Source: Spongiivirga sp046524175 (lineage in GTDB: Bacteria > Bacteroidota > Bacteroidia > Flavobacteriales > Flavobacteriaceae). Taken from it: DNA of 64,000 nucleotides. Location: NCBI RefSeq assembly GCF_046524175.1, contig NZ_JBEFZF010000005.1:124001-188000 (forward strand). The letters are read 5' to 3'. The number at the start of each line of letters is the position of its first letter. Position 1 is the first letter of the stretch. This document shows, in pieces, positions 17,177 through 26,430 of this stretch. The translations under genes were made by a program, and so were the position numbers. The notes under the pieces are model-generated. The model had not been told where the DNA came from. It did not search any database and saw only the letters and a list, made by a program, of their open reading frames with translations.

Positions 17177-19810
17177 TTATAGCACAAAGCGATACGTAGC
17201 CTTCAATAAAAAAGTATTTTCTGGTTTTTGACCCAAAATCTCATTATCGAGACTACCAAGAAGTGTATCGCTAGGATCACCGAACCCAGTTACTCCTTGT
17301 GACCAAACCAAAAATATTTCGCTCCCGGGAATGTACTCCCAACGCATTACTAAATTAGAGCGGAATTGTACAAATGAAAAATCGGGATTTGAAATGGTAT
17401 AATCTGTTAATCCGTCAGTATCTTCATCAATCACATATCTATTTGATATAGGATCAAACTGTATCTGATTATCGTTATAAAGTGTAACCCGTTCATTAAG
17501 GTCCTCTGCTATTGAATTATTAACAAAATTAAACTCCTTATAGCGGCCTCTTGAAATAAAAGGCTGACCATAATATTGTATCGATAAGTTAGGGTTAATA
17601 CTATAATTTATGCGAATGGTTGATGAAAAAGTTTTCTGCTTGATATTGGCGGTAATATAACGTGGTATCCCATCAAAAGAAGTTTCAGTCACATACTGCG
17701 TTCTATTCGGGTTGTTTTCTAATGAATTATTTATTGAAATATTCATCGCATTAAAAGGTTGGTATTGAAAACGCAATACATATCTTCTAAAAGAAAAATT
17801 ATTCTGTCTCGCAGCGGAATACACATGACCGATTACAGTCCTAAATCGTTTGGTATTATCAGTACCTGCAAAAGCAAACACGAAATTCTCATCAGAAAAA
17901 CGCCATCGTGGACCACCTCTTAGGAATGTATTGGTAAAAATTCGTGGTTTATGCCCTACTCCTACTTCGGTAAACCAATTATTGATCCAGTTTAAATTGG
18001 TTTGCATTTCCCATTGAATGCGATTGTAATTTCCTTGAAAATCATAAGAAGACGTTTGCTCAGCTCCAACACTTATATTTCTAAAAGATTTCGTGGGCTT
18101 CAATGTTTGCCAACGAACCTCTGCAAATTGATTAATTTGATCCGCTTGTCTTAAAAAACCGACATCATTCAGCTCTAACTCAGGCGAACGCCAAATAATA
18201 CCTGCATTGTAACGCCAGTTACCGCCTCCTTGTTTACCGCCTTCGAATCTACCACCAGTTCCGGTAAGTGATGTTCTTGTGGGATCTACCTCTACATGAT
18301 CGGCATCGACTCGTTGAAACAAATGAGTTAACTCTCTCTGTGTTCGCTCTATCGCTTCTTCACTTCCGGTGACATGACTTGCAACAATATTTCCTTCTAT
18401 ATAATATTGCCGATCCTTCCAGTTATGTTGAAAATCTAAGCCGCCTGTATAAGCAGCTTTTCGTAAAAAATCTAAGCCTTCTAGGTTTCTATTTGTTGCT
18501 GTAAAAATTCCTCCTATAAAACTATTTCGTTCGTTAAAATCTTTTTGGGCTCGAACAACCAGATAGTTTGTTAATGGTTCAACCAGTTCTTTTCTTCTCT
18601 CACCATTATTGTCAACTTCAGCAAACATTTCTCCCGTAACACTCTCTAACAAACCTAGTGACCAACCATTCTTGGTCTTGCCACTAAATTTGGCTGCACC
18701 CAATATGGTGCTGTTTGTAGGTTGATCAACAAACTCTCCGCTTAAAACATTCGCACTTCCTTGCGGACTGCGGCCAATTCTCCTACTATAGAACACATTG
18801 TCTTGACGATTGGCAAAACGGAAATCGAATATGTTTTTATTCTCTACGAAAAAAGGTCGTTGTTCAGGAAAAAATAATTGAAATCCATCTAGAGCAATCG
18901 CTCCTGGATCAGCATCGACTTGCCCGAAGTCCGGATTTACTGTTAGGTCGAGCGTGAGGTCGTTCGTAATTCCAATTTTTGCATCTAACCCTCCGTTCAA
19001 CTTAAAATCGTCTCCATCCCGAAACGGATTCCCTGCTTCAGTAGGAAAAGTATCATATTGTAAAACCGTAAATGGTTGTATCTCCAATTGTTTTTGCGGT
19101 TCTATATCAATAAGGCCATGAAGCTCACCAAATTCACTGATAAAACCAGGTGCATCAACAGGAATGCGTTGCCACACTGAACGCTCTTGTTCTCTAAAAA
19201 TAAGTCTACTCAATTGGAAACCCCATATTTGTTCTTTGGCTTTACCAAATTTCAATTGACTAAAGGGTATTTTTAATTCGGCAGTCCACCCTTCAGTATC
19301 AGTATTAGTAGCCACATACCAAATTGGATTCCAACTTTCATCCCAATTATCACCATTTTGGGACACAAATTCGTCTCCTTTCACCCCTGCTGCAGTAATT
19401 GTGAATGAAAAAGCTGTACGCTTATCATGATAGCTATCAAAAATAACAGTAATACGATCACCTTGAAATCCGTCACGTCTAGATAAGCGTTTTTCAATTT
19501 TTTCCGGTTCTTTATCAAAGCATCGTATACCGACATATATGAACTTGCTATCATAGGTTAACTTAAACTTCGATTGGTGCAACGGTGGAGTATTTTCATC
19601 TGGGTTTTGCTCGATAAAATCGGTTCCCCATTCTACAATATCCCAGCTTTTATCATCTAAAATGCCATCTATCTTGGGAGCAGTCTCAGAAGCAAGTCTA
19701 TTAGTGGTATAAATTTTCTTAGGTACAACTGTTGTTTGTATTTCTTCTTGGGCCGTTAAAAAGGAAAAGAAAAATACGCTTACTATAGCGGCAACTGCGC
19801 TTTGTTTCAT
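17177..19810 (-). CDS. DUF5916 outer-membrane protein with CBM9-like N-terminal domain (copy 1)
   Basis: An 877-residue protein with a signal peptide (about 20 residues ending FLTAQ). Residues about 35-220 form a family 9 carbohydrate-binding-like domain (APKIDGILDDKSWD, YVGIRCFD, SRRDGFQGD, WTAELKIPFSQL). The rest is the DUF5916 part, rich in alternating aromatic/polar strands and ending ENTFLLKATYRFVL, as expected of a beta-barrel with a C-terminal aromatic strand. Function unknown; such proteins are thought to bind or pass a substrate at the outer membrane. It is homologous along its whole length to the next gene upstream, so the two arose by duplication. Confidence 0.85.
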   Translation of the reverse strand: MKQSAVAAIVSVFFFSFLTAQEEIQTTVVPKKIYTTNRLASETAPKIDGILDDKSWDIVEWGTDFIEQNPDENTPPLHQSKFKLTYDSKFIYVGIRCFDKEPEKIEKRLSRRDGFQGDRITVIFDSYHDKRTAFSFTITAAGVKGDEFVSQNGDNWDESWNPIWYVATNTDTEGWTAELKIPFSQLKFGKAKEQIWGFQLSRLIFREQERSVWQRIPVDAPGFISEFGELHGLIDIEPQKQLEIQPFTVLQYDTFPTEAGNPFRDGDDFKLNGGLDAKIGITNDLTLDLTVNPDFGQVDADPGAIALDGFQLFFPEQRPFFVENKNIFDFRFANRQDNVFYSRRIGRSPQGSANVLSGEFVDQPTNSTILGAAKFSGKTKNGWSLGLLESVTGEMFAEVDNNGERRKELVEPLTNYLVVRAQKDFNERNSFIGGIFTATNRNLEGLDFLRKAAYTGGLDFQHNWKDRQYYIEGNIVASHVTGSEEAIERTQRELTHLFQRVDADHVEVDPTRTSLTGTGGRFEGGKQGGGNWRYNAGIIWRSPELELNDVGFLRQADQINQFAEVRWQTLKPTKSFRNISVGAEQTSSYDFQGNYNRIQWEMQTNLNWINNWFTEVGVGHKPRIFTNTFLRGGPRWRFSDENFVFAFAGTDNTKRFRTVIGHVYSAARQNNFSFRRYVLRFQYQPFNAMNISINNSLENNPNRTQYVTETSFDGIPRYITANIKQKTFSSTIRINYSINPNLSIQYYGQPFISRGRYKEFNFVNNSIAEDLNERVTLYNDNQIQFDPISNRYVIDEDTDGLTDYTISNPDFSFVQFRSNLVMRWEYIPGSEIFLVWSQGVTGFGDPSDTLLGSLDNEILGQKPENTFLLKATYRFVL

Positions 19811-19916
19811 GTTTGGTTAGATTGACTGCTGGCGAATTTAACATCCTCATCATTAAACCAAATATGGTTTAGTAAAACCTTAACATCAATTATTAATTCT
19901 TAACGCAAATACAGTG

Positions 19917-22586
19917 CTATAATACCAATCGATATGTCGCTTTTAACAGAAATATGTTCTTTGGTTTGGCTCCAAAGACATTATCCTCAAGATTACCGAA
20001 CAAGCCGTCAGCGGGATCACCTGACTGCGAAATATCTTGTGACCACACTAAGAAAACCTCTGATCCAGGAATATACTCCCATCTAAAAACAAGATTTGAT
20101 CGCCACTGTACAAATGAAAAATCAGGATTGCTAAAACTATAATCTGTAATACCGTCTGTGTTTTCATCTATACTATAAGTCCCATTGTCAAAATTTATTT
20201 GATCGGTATCATACTGATCAAAACGATCATTAAAACTACTAGCTACTGGGTTCGTTATAAATTTAAAATCGCTATAGCGCCCTCTAGAAATAAATGGTTG
20301 ACCCCAATACTGCAATGTCATATTTGGATTAATATTATAATTAAGTCTAATAGACATACTTAAGGTTCGTTGGTCAATGGTCCCATTTAAATAGCGTACT
20401 TCATCGCCAAAATCTTGATTGGTTATCCACTGCAACTTATCATCATTAATACGATAGGAAGGGTTGATCGATACGGTCAAAGCGTCCAACGGTTGGTACC
20501 TCACAAAAAATCCCACTCTAAAAAAGCTATTCGACCGGTCAGTAGCTAAAGCGCCACCGTTGCTAAATCCAATACGTACTTCTTTTCTCCCATCGGTATT
20601 GATATTATTCCAATAACTAAGTCTAGGAGAATTTCGTAAGCGAGGCCCCCCTCGTAAAGCAAAATTATTATAGGCCAACGCGGTATACGTAACCCCTAAA
20701 TTTGTAAACCAGTTGTTCTGCCAATTTTGCCAAGAATTAGTATTGAATTGCAGCAAGTTATGGTTACCAGCAAAATCCCATGCACTCCAATGGTTATAAT
20801 TGAATTGAACGCGTCTAAAACTTTTTGTGGGCTTTAAAATCCGATACGCTCCCCAAGCGTAGTGCCTAATATCGTCAGCCCGACGTTGAAACCCAATATC
20901 ATTTACTTCCAGCTCAGGAGAACGCCAAGTTGCACCAGATTCAAAAACAAAATTACCATCACCAGCTTTCCCCATTTTAAAGTTACCTCCCGTACCGGTT
21001 AATGAGGTCTTTGTTTCATCAACAGAAACATGATCTGCATCTACCCGTTGAAACAAATGGGTAATTGAACGTTGTGTTCTGGTAATTGCCTCCTCATTAC
21101 CTCGAACATGGCTTCCAATTACATTCCCCTCCATATACCACGCTTGGTTAGCCCATTGGTGTTTAAAATCAAATCCGCCAGAATAAGCTTGCTGATGCAA
21201 GAAACTAACATTTGATGAAAGTGCATCGCGGTTGGTAGCAGTAACAATTCCACCCACATAACTATCACCATCATTAAAATCTTTTTGAAGCCGGCCAACA
21301 AAATAGTTCGTCAATGGTTCCACTATTTGTTCGGTTAGCTCTCCATTGGTATCGATCTGTGCATACTCTTTCGAGGTAATGCTTTCAAGTATGCCAAAAG
21401 ACCAACCATCTTTTGTTTTACCACTAAATTTAGCAGCGCCTAAAATGGTTGTGTTCTCTGGTACATCGACATAGGCACCATCTTCTGTAGCTGGAAAACC
21501 CTGCGGGTTTCGCCCGATTCGTCTAGAGTAAAATAAGTTATCGGCGCCAAATGTATCTCCGGCTTGAGACTGTGAAAGGTTGAAATTAAAAATATTTGCA
21601 TTCTCTACAAAAAATGGTCGCTGTTCTCTAAAAAAGATCTGGAACCCATCAAGGGCAATTGCGGAGGGATCTGCTTCTACCTGACCAAAATCAGGGTTCA
21701 GTGTGAAATCGACTGTCATATCATTAGTAATCCCGATTTTTCCATCAAGACCAAAGGTTATTTTTGAGTCACGACCATCTAAAAAAGGATTCCCCGCAAC
21801 TCGCTCAAAGGTCTCGGCAGAAGCTACGGTGTATGGTTGAATTTCACGCTGTTTTTGTGGTTCTAACTTTTTAAGACCATGTAATTCTCCAAAATTACTT
21901 ACCCAACCAGCTGCATCAATAGGAACACGTTGCCAGATTGAACGTTCTTCTTTTCTAAACAATCGTCTCGTTAGCTGTATTCCCCAAACTTGATCGTCGC
22001 CTTTATCGAATCGTAATTGGCTTAGGGGTATTCTGTATTCCGCCGTCCATCCATCATCATCCACATTGGTCGCTACATACCATATGGGATTCCAACTACT
22101 ATCCCAATTATTACCATTATTACTAATAAACTCATCACCTTTAACGCCAGACACTGACGCTGTGAAAGAAAATGCGGTTCGCATATCGTGATAGCTATCA
22201 ATATTAACCTCCACCCAATCACCGGCAAAACCATCACGCCGAGATAACCGCTTTACAATACTATCAGGCGCTTTATCAAAAGCACGTATTCCGATATAAA
22301 GGTTTTTAGCATCGTACAGGATTTTGAACTTCGTTTGTTCGCTTGGCGGCGTATTTTCATCAGGTTGATTTTCGATAAAATCACCTCCCCATTCAACATC
22401 ATTCCAACTCTCATCATCTAAAATCCCATCGATGGTTGGGGCTTTATCTTGAGCAACGGGCTTGGTTGTATATATTTTTTTAGGAACTGGCTCATTACTT
22501 GAACTCTCAGCAGTTTCGGTTTCTTGTCCAAAAATTAAAGTAGTCATAAGTGCCAATGGCAACACTACTAGATTTCGAATTTTCAT
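19917..22586 (-). CDS. DUF5916 outer-membrane protein with CBM9-like N-terminal domain (copy 2)
   Basis: An 889-residue paralog of the preceding protein, with the same order: signal peptide (ends TLIFGQ), CBM9-like domain (APTIDGILDDESWND, YIGIRAFD, SRRDGFAGD) and long barrel ending KNIFLLKATYRLVL. Shared barrel landmarks are FREQRPFFVENANIF, FYSRRIGRNPQG and LHQQAYSGGFDF. The two genes are separated by 106 bp. An ECF-type promoter lies upstream at 22,628-22,655, and copy 1 lacks an obvious counterpart, so expression of the two may differ or depend on read-through. Confidence 0.85.
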   Translation of the reverse strand: MKIRNLVVLPLALMTTLIFGQETETAESSSNEPVPKKIYTTKPVAQDKAPTIDGILDDESWNDVEWGGDFIENQPDENTPPSEQTKFKILYDAKNLYIGIRAFDKAPDSIVKRLSRRDGFAGDWVEVNIDSYHDMRTAFSFTASVSGVKGDEFISNNGNNWDSSWNPIWYVATNVDDDGWTAEYRIPLSQLRFDKGDDQVWGIQLTRRLFRKEERSIWQRVPIDAAGWVSNFGELHGLKKLEPQKQREIQPYTVASAETFERVAGNPFLDGRDSKITFGLDGKIGITNDMTVDFTLNPDFGQVEADPSAIALDGFQIFFREQRPFFVENANIFNFNLSQSQAGDTFGADNLFYSRRIGRNPQGFPATEDGAYVDVPENTTILGAAKFSGKTKDGWSFGILESITSKEYAQIDTNGELTEQIVEPLTNYFVGRLQKDFNDGDSYVGGIVTATNRDALSSNVSFLHQQAYSGGFDFKHQWANQAWYMEGNVIGSHVRGNEEAITRTQRSITHLFQRVDADHVSVDETKTSLTGTGGNFKMGKAGDGNFVFESGATWRSPELEVNDIGFQRRADDIRHYAWGAYRILKPTKSFRRVQFNYNHWSAWDFAGNHNLLQFNTNSWQNWQNNWFTNLGVTYTALAYNNFALRGGPRLRNSPRLSYWNNINTDGRKEVRIGFSNGGALATDRSNSFFRVGFFVRYQPLDALTVSINPSYRINDDKLQWITNQDFGDEVRYLNGTIDQRTLSMSIRLNYNINPNMTLQYWGQPFISRGRYSDFKFITNPVASSFNDRFDQYDTDQINFDNGTYSIDENTDGITDYSFSNPDFSFVQWRSNLVFRWEYIPGSEVFLVWSQDISQSGDPADGLFGNLEDNVFGAKPKNIFLLKATYRLVL

Positions 22587-22627
22587 AACTGGTTAGTTTG
22601 ATTTTCTTTGATTGATGCTATGAAACA

Positions 22628-22655
22628 AAGACTAGCATATTTTAATACTGTTACA
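22628..22655 (-). promoter_or_regulatory. Predicted ECF sigma promoter for DUF5916 copy 2
   Basis: On the minus strand TGTAAC (22650-22655), a 16-bp spacer and AGTCTT (22628-22633) resemble TGTAAC-N16-CGTCTA with two -10 mismatches. It ends 41 bp before the gene start. The spacing equals that at 13,596 and 44,504. Confidence 0.45.
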
Positions 22656-22775
22656 TTACCACTTATTATTTAACATGTTTTAACAATAGTTTGGCGATAT
22701 TTGAACCCAAATAGCATTTTGAAACGCCCTTATACACTAAAAGCGGCTTATTTGAATGTTGATCTTAGTTATAAA

Positions 22776-23804
22776 ATGAAGAACCAACCAAACATATTAT
22801 TGATTTATACTGGGGGTACCATTGGTATGATCAAAGATTTTGAATCGGGAGCATTACGCGCATTTAATTTTGATAAATTGTTAGATCGCATTCCCGAACT
22901 TTCTCATTTAGATTGTAATATAGAAACTGTCTCTTTTGATGAACCAATTGATTCATCGAATATGAATACCGAATACTGGGTACAAATAGCCGAGATCATT
23001 GAAGACCACTATACTCGTTTTGATGGCTTTGTAGTTTTGCACGGATCAGATACCATGTCATATTCCGCTTCAGCTTTAAGTTTTATGCTTGAAAATTTGG
23101 CAAAGCCTGTAATCTTTACAGGATCACAACTACCTATTGGAGATTTAAGAACAGATGCCAAAGAAAATCTTATCACAGCAATACAAATTGCATCACTTAA
23201 AGAAAAAGGACGTCCGGTCATACGTGAGGTAGGACTCTATTTTGAATACAAATTGTACCGCGCCAATCGGACCACTAAGATTAACGCCGAACATTTTGAA
23301 GCCTTCAACTCATTAAATTATCCTCCACTTGTTGAATCTGGGGTGCATTTAAATGTATATAAAGAATACTTACATAAACCGAATACTAAAAAGAAACTGG
23401 TAGTTCATACAGAACTTAATACTAATATTGGCCTGATAAAGTTATTCCCAGGAATAACGGCTAATTTTATTGAAACAGCTTTGAATGCTCAAGGATTAGA
23501 AGCGGTAATTTTTGAGACTTATGGAGCTGGAAATGCCCCAACTGAACCTTGGATTACGGGTTTAATTAAAAGCACCATAAAAAAAGGTATTTACATCATC
23601 AATGTAACGCAATGCTCAGGCGGCAGTGTTATTATGGGGCAATATGAAACTAGTTCACATTTAAAAAGACTAGGTTTAATAAGTGGTAAAGATATTACTA
23701 CTGAGGCTGCAATTACCAAATTAATGTATTTATTAGGCAAAAAGATTGAGCCAAGTGTATTTAAGAGTATTTATGAAACGTCATTAAGAGGTGAAATGAG
23801 TTAA
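22776..23804 (+). CDS. ansA: Type I (cytoplasmic) L-asparaginase
   Basis: A 342-residue protein, close to the 338 residues of E. coli AnsA. The start chosen is the ATG at 22776 (MKNQPNILLIYTGGTIGM); a TTG 75 bases upstream would add residues with no family match. Catalytic motifs are YTGGTIGM with the first nucleophilic Thr (T15), VLHGSDTMSYSASAL with the second Thr and Asp, and the Lys in RTDAKENL. There is no signal peptide, consistent with the cytoplasmic type. The reaction is asparagine to aspartate and ammonia. Confidence 0.93.
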   Translation: MKNQPNILLIYTGGTIGMIKDFESGALRAFNFDKLLDRIPELSHLDCNIETVSFDEPIDSSNMNTEYWVQIAEIIEDHYTRFDGFVVLHGSDTMSYSASALSFMLENLAKPVIFTGSQLPIGDLRTDAKENLITAIQIASLKEKGRPVIREVGLYFEYKLYRANRTTKINAEHFEAFNSLNYPPLVESGVHLNVYKEYLHKPNTKKKLVVHTELNTNIGLIKLFPGITANFIETALNAQGLEAVIFETYGAGNAPTEPWITGLIKSTIKKGIYIINVTQCSGGSVIMGQYETSSHLKRLGLISGKDITTEAAITKLMYLLGKKIEPSVFKSIYETSLRGEMS

Positions 23805-23924
23805 ACCACCATATGGATTAGAAAATCTATTTCAATACAAGTCAGGAATTAAAATTAACGGCTTTTATTTTACATACTCGACTATTTTTTGTTATTTGCC
23901 CGCCTGTTCGGTTAAAACGACTAT

Positions 23925-24012
23925 AGAGAGGTGGCCGAGTGGTCGAAGGCGCACGCCTGGAAAGTGTGTATACACCAAAAGTGTATCGAGGGTTCGAATC
24001 CCTTCCTCTCTG
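23925..24012 (+). tRNA. tRNA-Ser (anticodon GGA)
   Basis: An 88-nt cloverleaf. The acceptor stem AGAGAGG pairs fully with CCTCTCT (24005-24011). The D arm begins GCCGAGTGG. The anticodon stem CACGC/GTGTG encloses the loop CTGGAAA, which gives anticodon GGA. The long variable arm (TACAC/GTGTA) is the class II hallmark of tRNA-Ser, and the T arm is GAGGG-TTCGAAT-CCCTT. The discriminator is G24012, usual for serine, and CCA is not encoded. Confidence 0.97.
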
Positions 24013-24026
24013 CTAGTATTAACGTA

Positions 24027-24055
24027 TTTGTACTAACAATTTTTTTATATCTTTA
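24027..24055 (+). promoter_or_regulatory. Bacteroidota housekeeping promoter for the Exb operon
   Basis: TTTG at 24027-24030 (-33), a 17-bp spacer and TATCTTTA at 24048-24055 (-7; one base from TAnnTTTG). Transcription would begin near 24062, about 28 bp before the exbB ATG. It follows the tRNA immediately and restarts transcription. Confidence 0.6.
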
Positions 24056-24089
24056 ACCCGATTAACTAACAAAATTTAATTTCAAAGTA

Positions 24090-24815
24090 ATGAAAAGAGT
24101 ATTCTCTATCCTGGCAATTGCCGGAGTTTCAATGTCAGCAAATGCTGCTGTAGTTTTACAATCTGATGCTGGTGCAGAAGCACCTAAAGGTTTCCACCAA
24201 GTACTTAAAGAGTATTTTATTGCTGGTACCCCGGAATTTATGGGTATTGTATTAGTATGTTTGATTTTAGGTCTTGCTATATGTATTGAAAGAATCATAT
24301 ACCTTAATATGGCAACAACTAATTCCAAAAAATTAATTGCCAGCGTGGAAGATGCATTAGCTTCTGGTGGTGTTGAAGCTGCAAAAGAAGTATGTCGTAA
24401 TACAAAGGGACCTGTTGCTTCTATTTTTTACCAAGGTCTTGATCGTGCTGATGAAGGTATCGACTCTGCAGAGAAAGCAGTAGTAGCATATGGTGGTGTT
24501 CAAATGGGGCAGCTAGAGAAGAACGTTTCTTGGATTTCATTATTTATCGCAATTGCACCAATGCTTGGTTTCATGGGAACAGTAATTGGTATGATTCTGG
24601 CGTTTAAAAAGATTAGTGCAGCTGGAGGATTAGATGCATCATTAATCGCAGCAGATATTCAGGTAGCATTATTAACAACAGTATTTGGTCTTATCGTGGC
24701 TATTATACTTCAAATATTTTACAACTATATTATCGCAAAGATTGATAGTATTGTAAACGACATGGAAGATGCCTCAATTTCTCTTATTGACATCTTGGCA
24801 AGTAACAAGAAGTAA
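24090..24815 (+). CDS. exbB: ExbB/TolQ/MotA proton-channel protein
   Basis: A 241-residue inner-membrane protein. A hydrophobic N-terminus is followed by three conserved helices (about 50-70, 140-165 and 185-212). The signature lies in ISLFIAIAPMLGFMGTVIGMILAFKKI and IAADIQVALLTTVFGLIVAI, the channel-forming helices with the key Thr residues. ExbB pentamers with ExbD convert the proton gradient into mechanical work for TonB or, as GldL/GldM-like motors, for other envelope machines. It begins a four-gene operon with two exbD genes. Confidence 0.92.
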   Translation: MKRVFSILAIAGVSMSANAAVVLQSDAGAEAPKGFHQVLKEYFIAGTPEFMGIVLVCLILGLAICIERIIYLNMATTNSKKLIASVEDALASGGVEAAKEVCRNTKGPVASIFYQGLDRADEGIDSAEKAVVAYGGVQMGQLEKNVSWISLFIAIAPMLGFMGTVIGMILAFKKISAAGGLDASLIAADIQVALLTTVFGLIVAIILQIFYNYIIAKIDSIVNDMEDASISLIDILASNKK

Positions 24816-24837
24816 GACTAAAAACTGATTATATATT

Positions 24838-25239
24838 ATGCAAAAAATATTAAGAATAGCGGTTATAGTATTGTCAGTATTAGGCTTAGTCCTATATGCG
24901 GTACTAGTAACTGCCGATGATCAAGGGGGCATCATTGATATTATGCTCAACCTTGTATATGCACTATTAATCGTTACGGTAATTGCTTCACTGGCGTTTA
25001 CTATCATCAATATTGCATCTGACGGTAAGAAAGTAAAGAAAACCCTAATGTCCCTAGGTGTGTTTGGTGTTTTAGCAGCAATAGCCTATGGTATTTCTAG
25101 CGGTGCAGAAACTTATAACGGTGTGGTAACCGAAGGAACTTCTAAAATGGTAGGTACTGGATTATACTTGTTCTACTTTTTAGCAATGATCGCTATCATA
25201 TTGATGTTGTTTTTTGGAGTAAAGAAAGTACTTAAATAA
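24838..25239 (+). CDS. Four-helix membrane protein of the Exb operon
   Basis: A 133-residue protein, almost entirely membrane helices (about 5-25, 35-57, 65-85 and 105-130), with short polar loops (VTADDQGG, DGKKVKK, GAETYNGVVTEG). No named domain is recognised. Its position 22 bp after exbB and 7 bp before exbD suggests that it belongs to the same energy-transduction complex. Confidence 0.75.
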   Translation: MQKILRIAVIVLSVLGLVLYAVLVTADDQGGIIDIMLNLVYALLIVTVIASLAFTIINIASDGKKVKKTLMSLGVFGVLAAIAYGISSGAETYNGVVTEGTSKMVGTGLYLFYFLAMIAIILMLFFGVKKVLK

Positions 25240-25246
25240 TTAACCT

Positions 25247-25867
25247 ATGGCGAAGAGAGATATCCCAGAAGTAAGTGCCGGTTCTATGGCCGACATTGCC
25301 TTCTTATTATTGATCTTCTTCCTGGTAACTACTACGGTAGAAACTGATTCGGGTATTAACCGACAGTTACCACCTAATGAACCACCAGAGGAAGACGTAG
25401 TAATCAAGCAAAAAAATATCTTTACCGTAGAGGTAAACAGAAACAACCAATTGTTGGTAGAAGAGCAACTTATGGAGCTGAAGGACTTAACTGAGGCTGC
25501 GTATAAGTTTCTAGACAATGGTGGTGGTACCGGTGATGAAGCTTGTTCATTCTGTCAAGGTTCAAAAGATCCAGAATCTTCTGATAACCCTACAAAAGCA
25601 ATTATTTCATTACGTAACGACCGCCAAACAGATTACAAAACATACATTGCCGTACAAAATGAATTAGTACGTGCGTATAATTTGTTTAGAAATCGTGAGT
25701 TTAAAAGAAAGTTTCCGAACGAGCGAATGGATTTCTTAGAAGCTACCGAAGTGTACAATGATCCTAAAACTTCTCAGTCCCGTAAAGATGAACTGAAAGA
25801 AAAATTGGGTGAAATCAAAGCGATGGTACCTCAAAAATTATCCGAAGCAGAACCACGTAAAAGCTAG
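25247..25867 (+). CDS. exbD: ExbD/TolR biopolymer transport protein (first copy)
   Basis: A 206-residue protein with a short cytoplasmic tail, one membrane helix carrying the conserved proton-binding Asp (SMADIAFLLLIFFLVTTTVE), then a periplasmic domain. It is longer than E. coli ExbD (141 residues): the extra part includes a Cys pair in SFCQG (residues about 100-104) and a C-terminal charged stretch with FPNERMDFLEATEV. The neighbouring exbD has no such insert, so the two probably play different roles in a heteromeric or alternative complex. Confidence 0.9.
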   Translation: MAKRDIPEVSAGSMADIAFLLLIFFLVTTTVETDSGINRQLPPNEPPEEDVVIKQKNIFTVEVNRNNQLLVEEQLMELKDLTEAAYKFLDNGGGTGDEACSFCQGSKDPESSDNPTKAIISLRNDRQTDYKTYIAVQNELVRAYNLFRNREFKRKFPNERMDFLEATEVYNDPKTSQSRKDELKEKLGEIKAMVPQKLSEAEPRKS

Positions 25868-25872
25868 AAAAT

Positions 25873-26355
25873 ATGTCTAAGTTTAAAAAGAAAAAGGACG
25901 GTGATTTACCAGCAGTATCAACTGCATCCTTGCCAGATATTGTTTTCATGTTATTATTTTTCTTCATGACAGTTACTGTGATGAAAAACGATGACTTAAA
26001 AGTAGAAAACAGGCTGCCTACTGCAAGTGAAGTTTCTAAGCTTGATAAGAAAAATCGTATCATGTATATATATGCTGGTAAGCCCAGTAGTAGATATCAA
26101 GATAAGTACGGTTCAGCTTCTAGAATACAGTTAAATGACAAATTTGCTTCCGTAGAAGAGGTTGGCCCATTTATTTTAGCTGAAATGGCTGCAAAAGATG
26201 AGGCGATTAGAAATGTTCTTACAACAGCGCTTAAAGTAGATGGGGAAACCAATATGGGATTAATATCTGACATTAAGCAAGAGTTAAGAAAAGTAAATGC
26301 CCTTAAAATTAACTACACCACCCGTAAAGGTGATGTAATGCAAAATTTACAGTAA
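25873..26355 (+). CDS. exbD: ExbD/TolR biopolymer transport protein (second copy)
   Basis: A 160-residue ExbD with a basic cytoplasmic N-terminus (SKFKKKKDGDLPAVSTASL), the conserved Asp in the single helix (LPDIVFMLLFFFMTVTV) and a periplasmic domain ending in VNALKINYTTRKG. It starts 5 bp after the first exbD. The gene is followed by a strong terminator, which closes the operon. Confidence 0.9.
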   Translation: MSKFKKKKDGDLPAVSTASLPDIVFMLLFFFMTVTVMKNDDLKVENRLPTASEVSKLDKKNRIMYIYAGKPSSRYQDKYGSASRIQLNDKFASVEEVGPFILAEMAAKDEAIRNVLTTALKVDGETNMGLISDIKQELRKVNALKINYTTRKGDVMQNLQ

Positions 26356-26377
26356 TAGAAATTAAATTTTTGTTTTG

Positions 26378-26412
26378 AAAAAGGTATTTACTTTACGGTA
26401 AATACCTTTTTT
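26378..26412 (+). terminator. Rho-independent terminator of the Exb operon
   Basis: The stem GGTATTTAC/GTAAATACC (26383-26391 with 26398-26406) has a 6-nt loop and is flanked by A-rich and T-rich tracts that extend the pairing. It lies 22 bp after the second exbD and before the PorT-like gene. Confidence 0.85.
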
Positions 26413-26430
26413 AATTTCAACAGCGTTATT

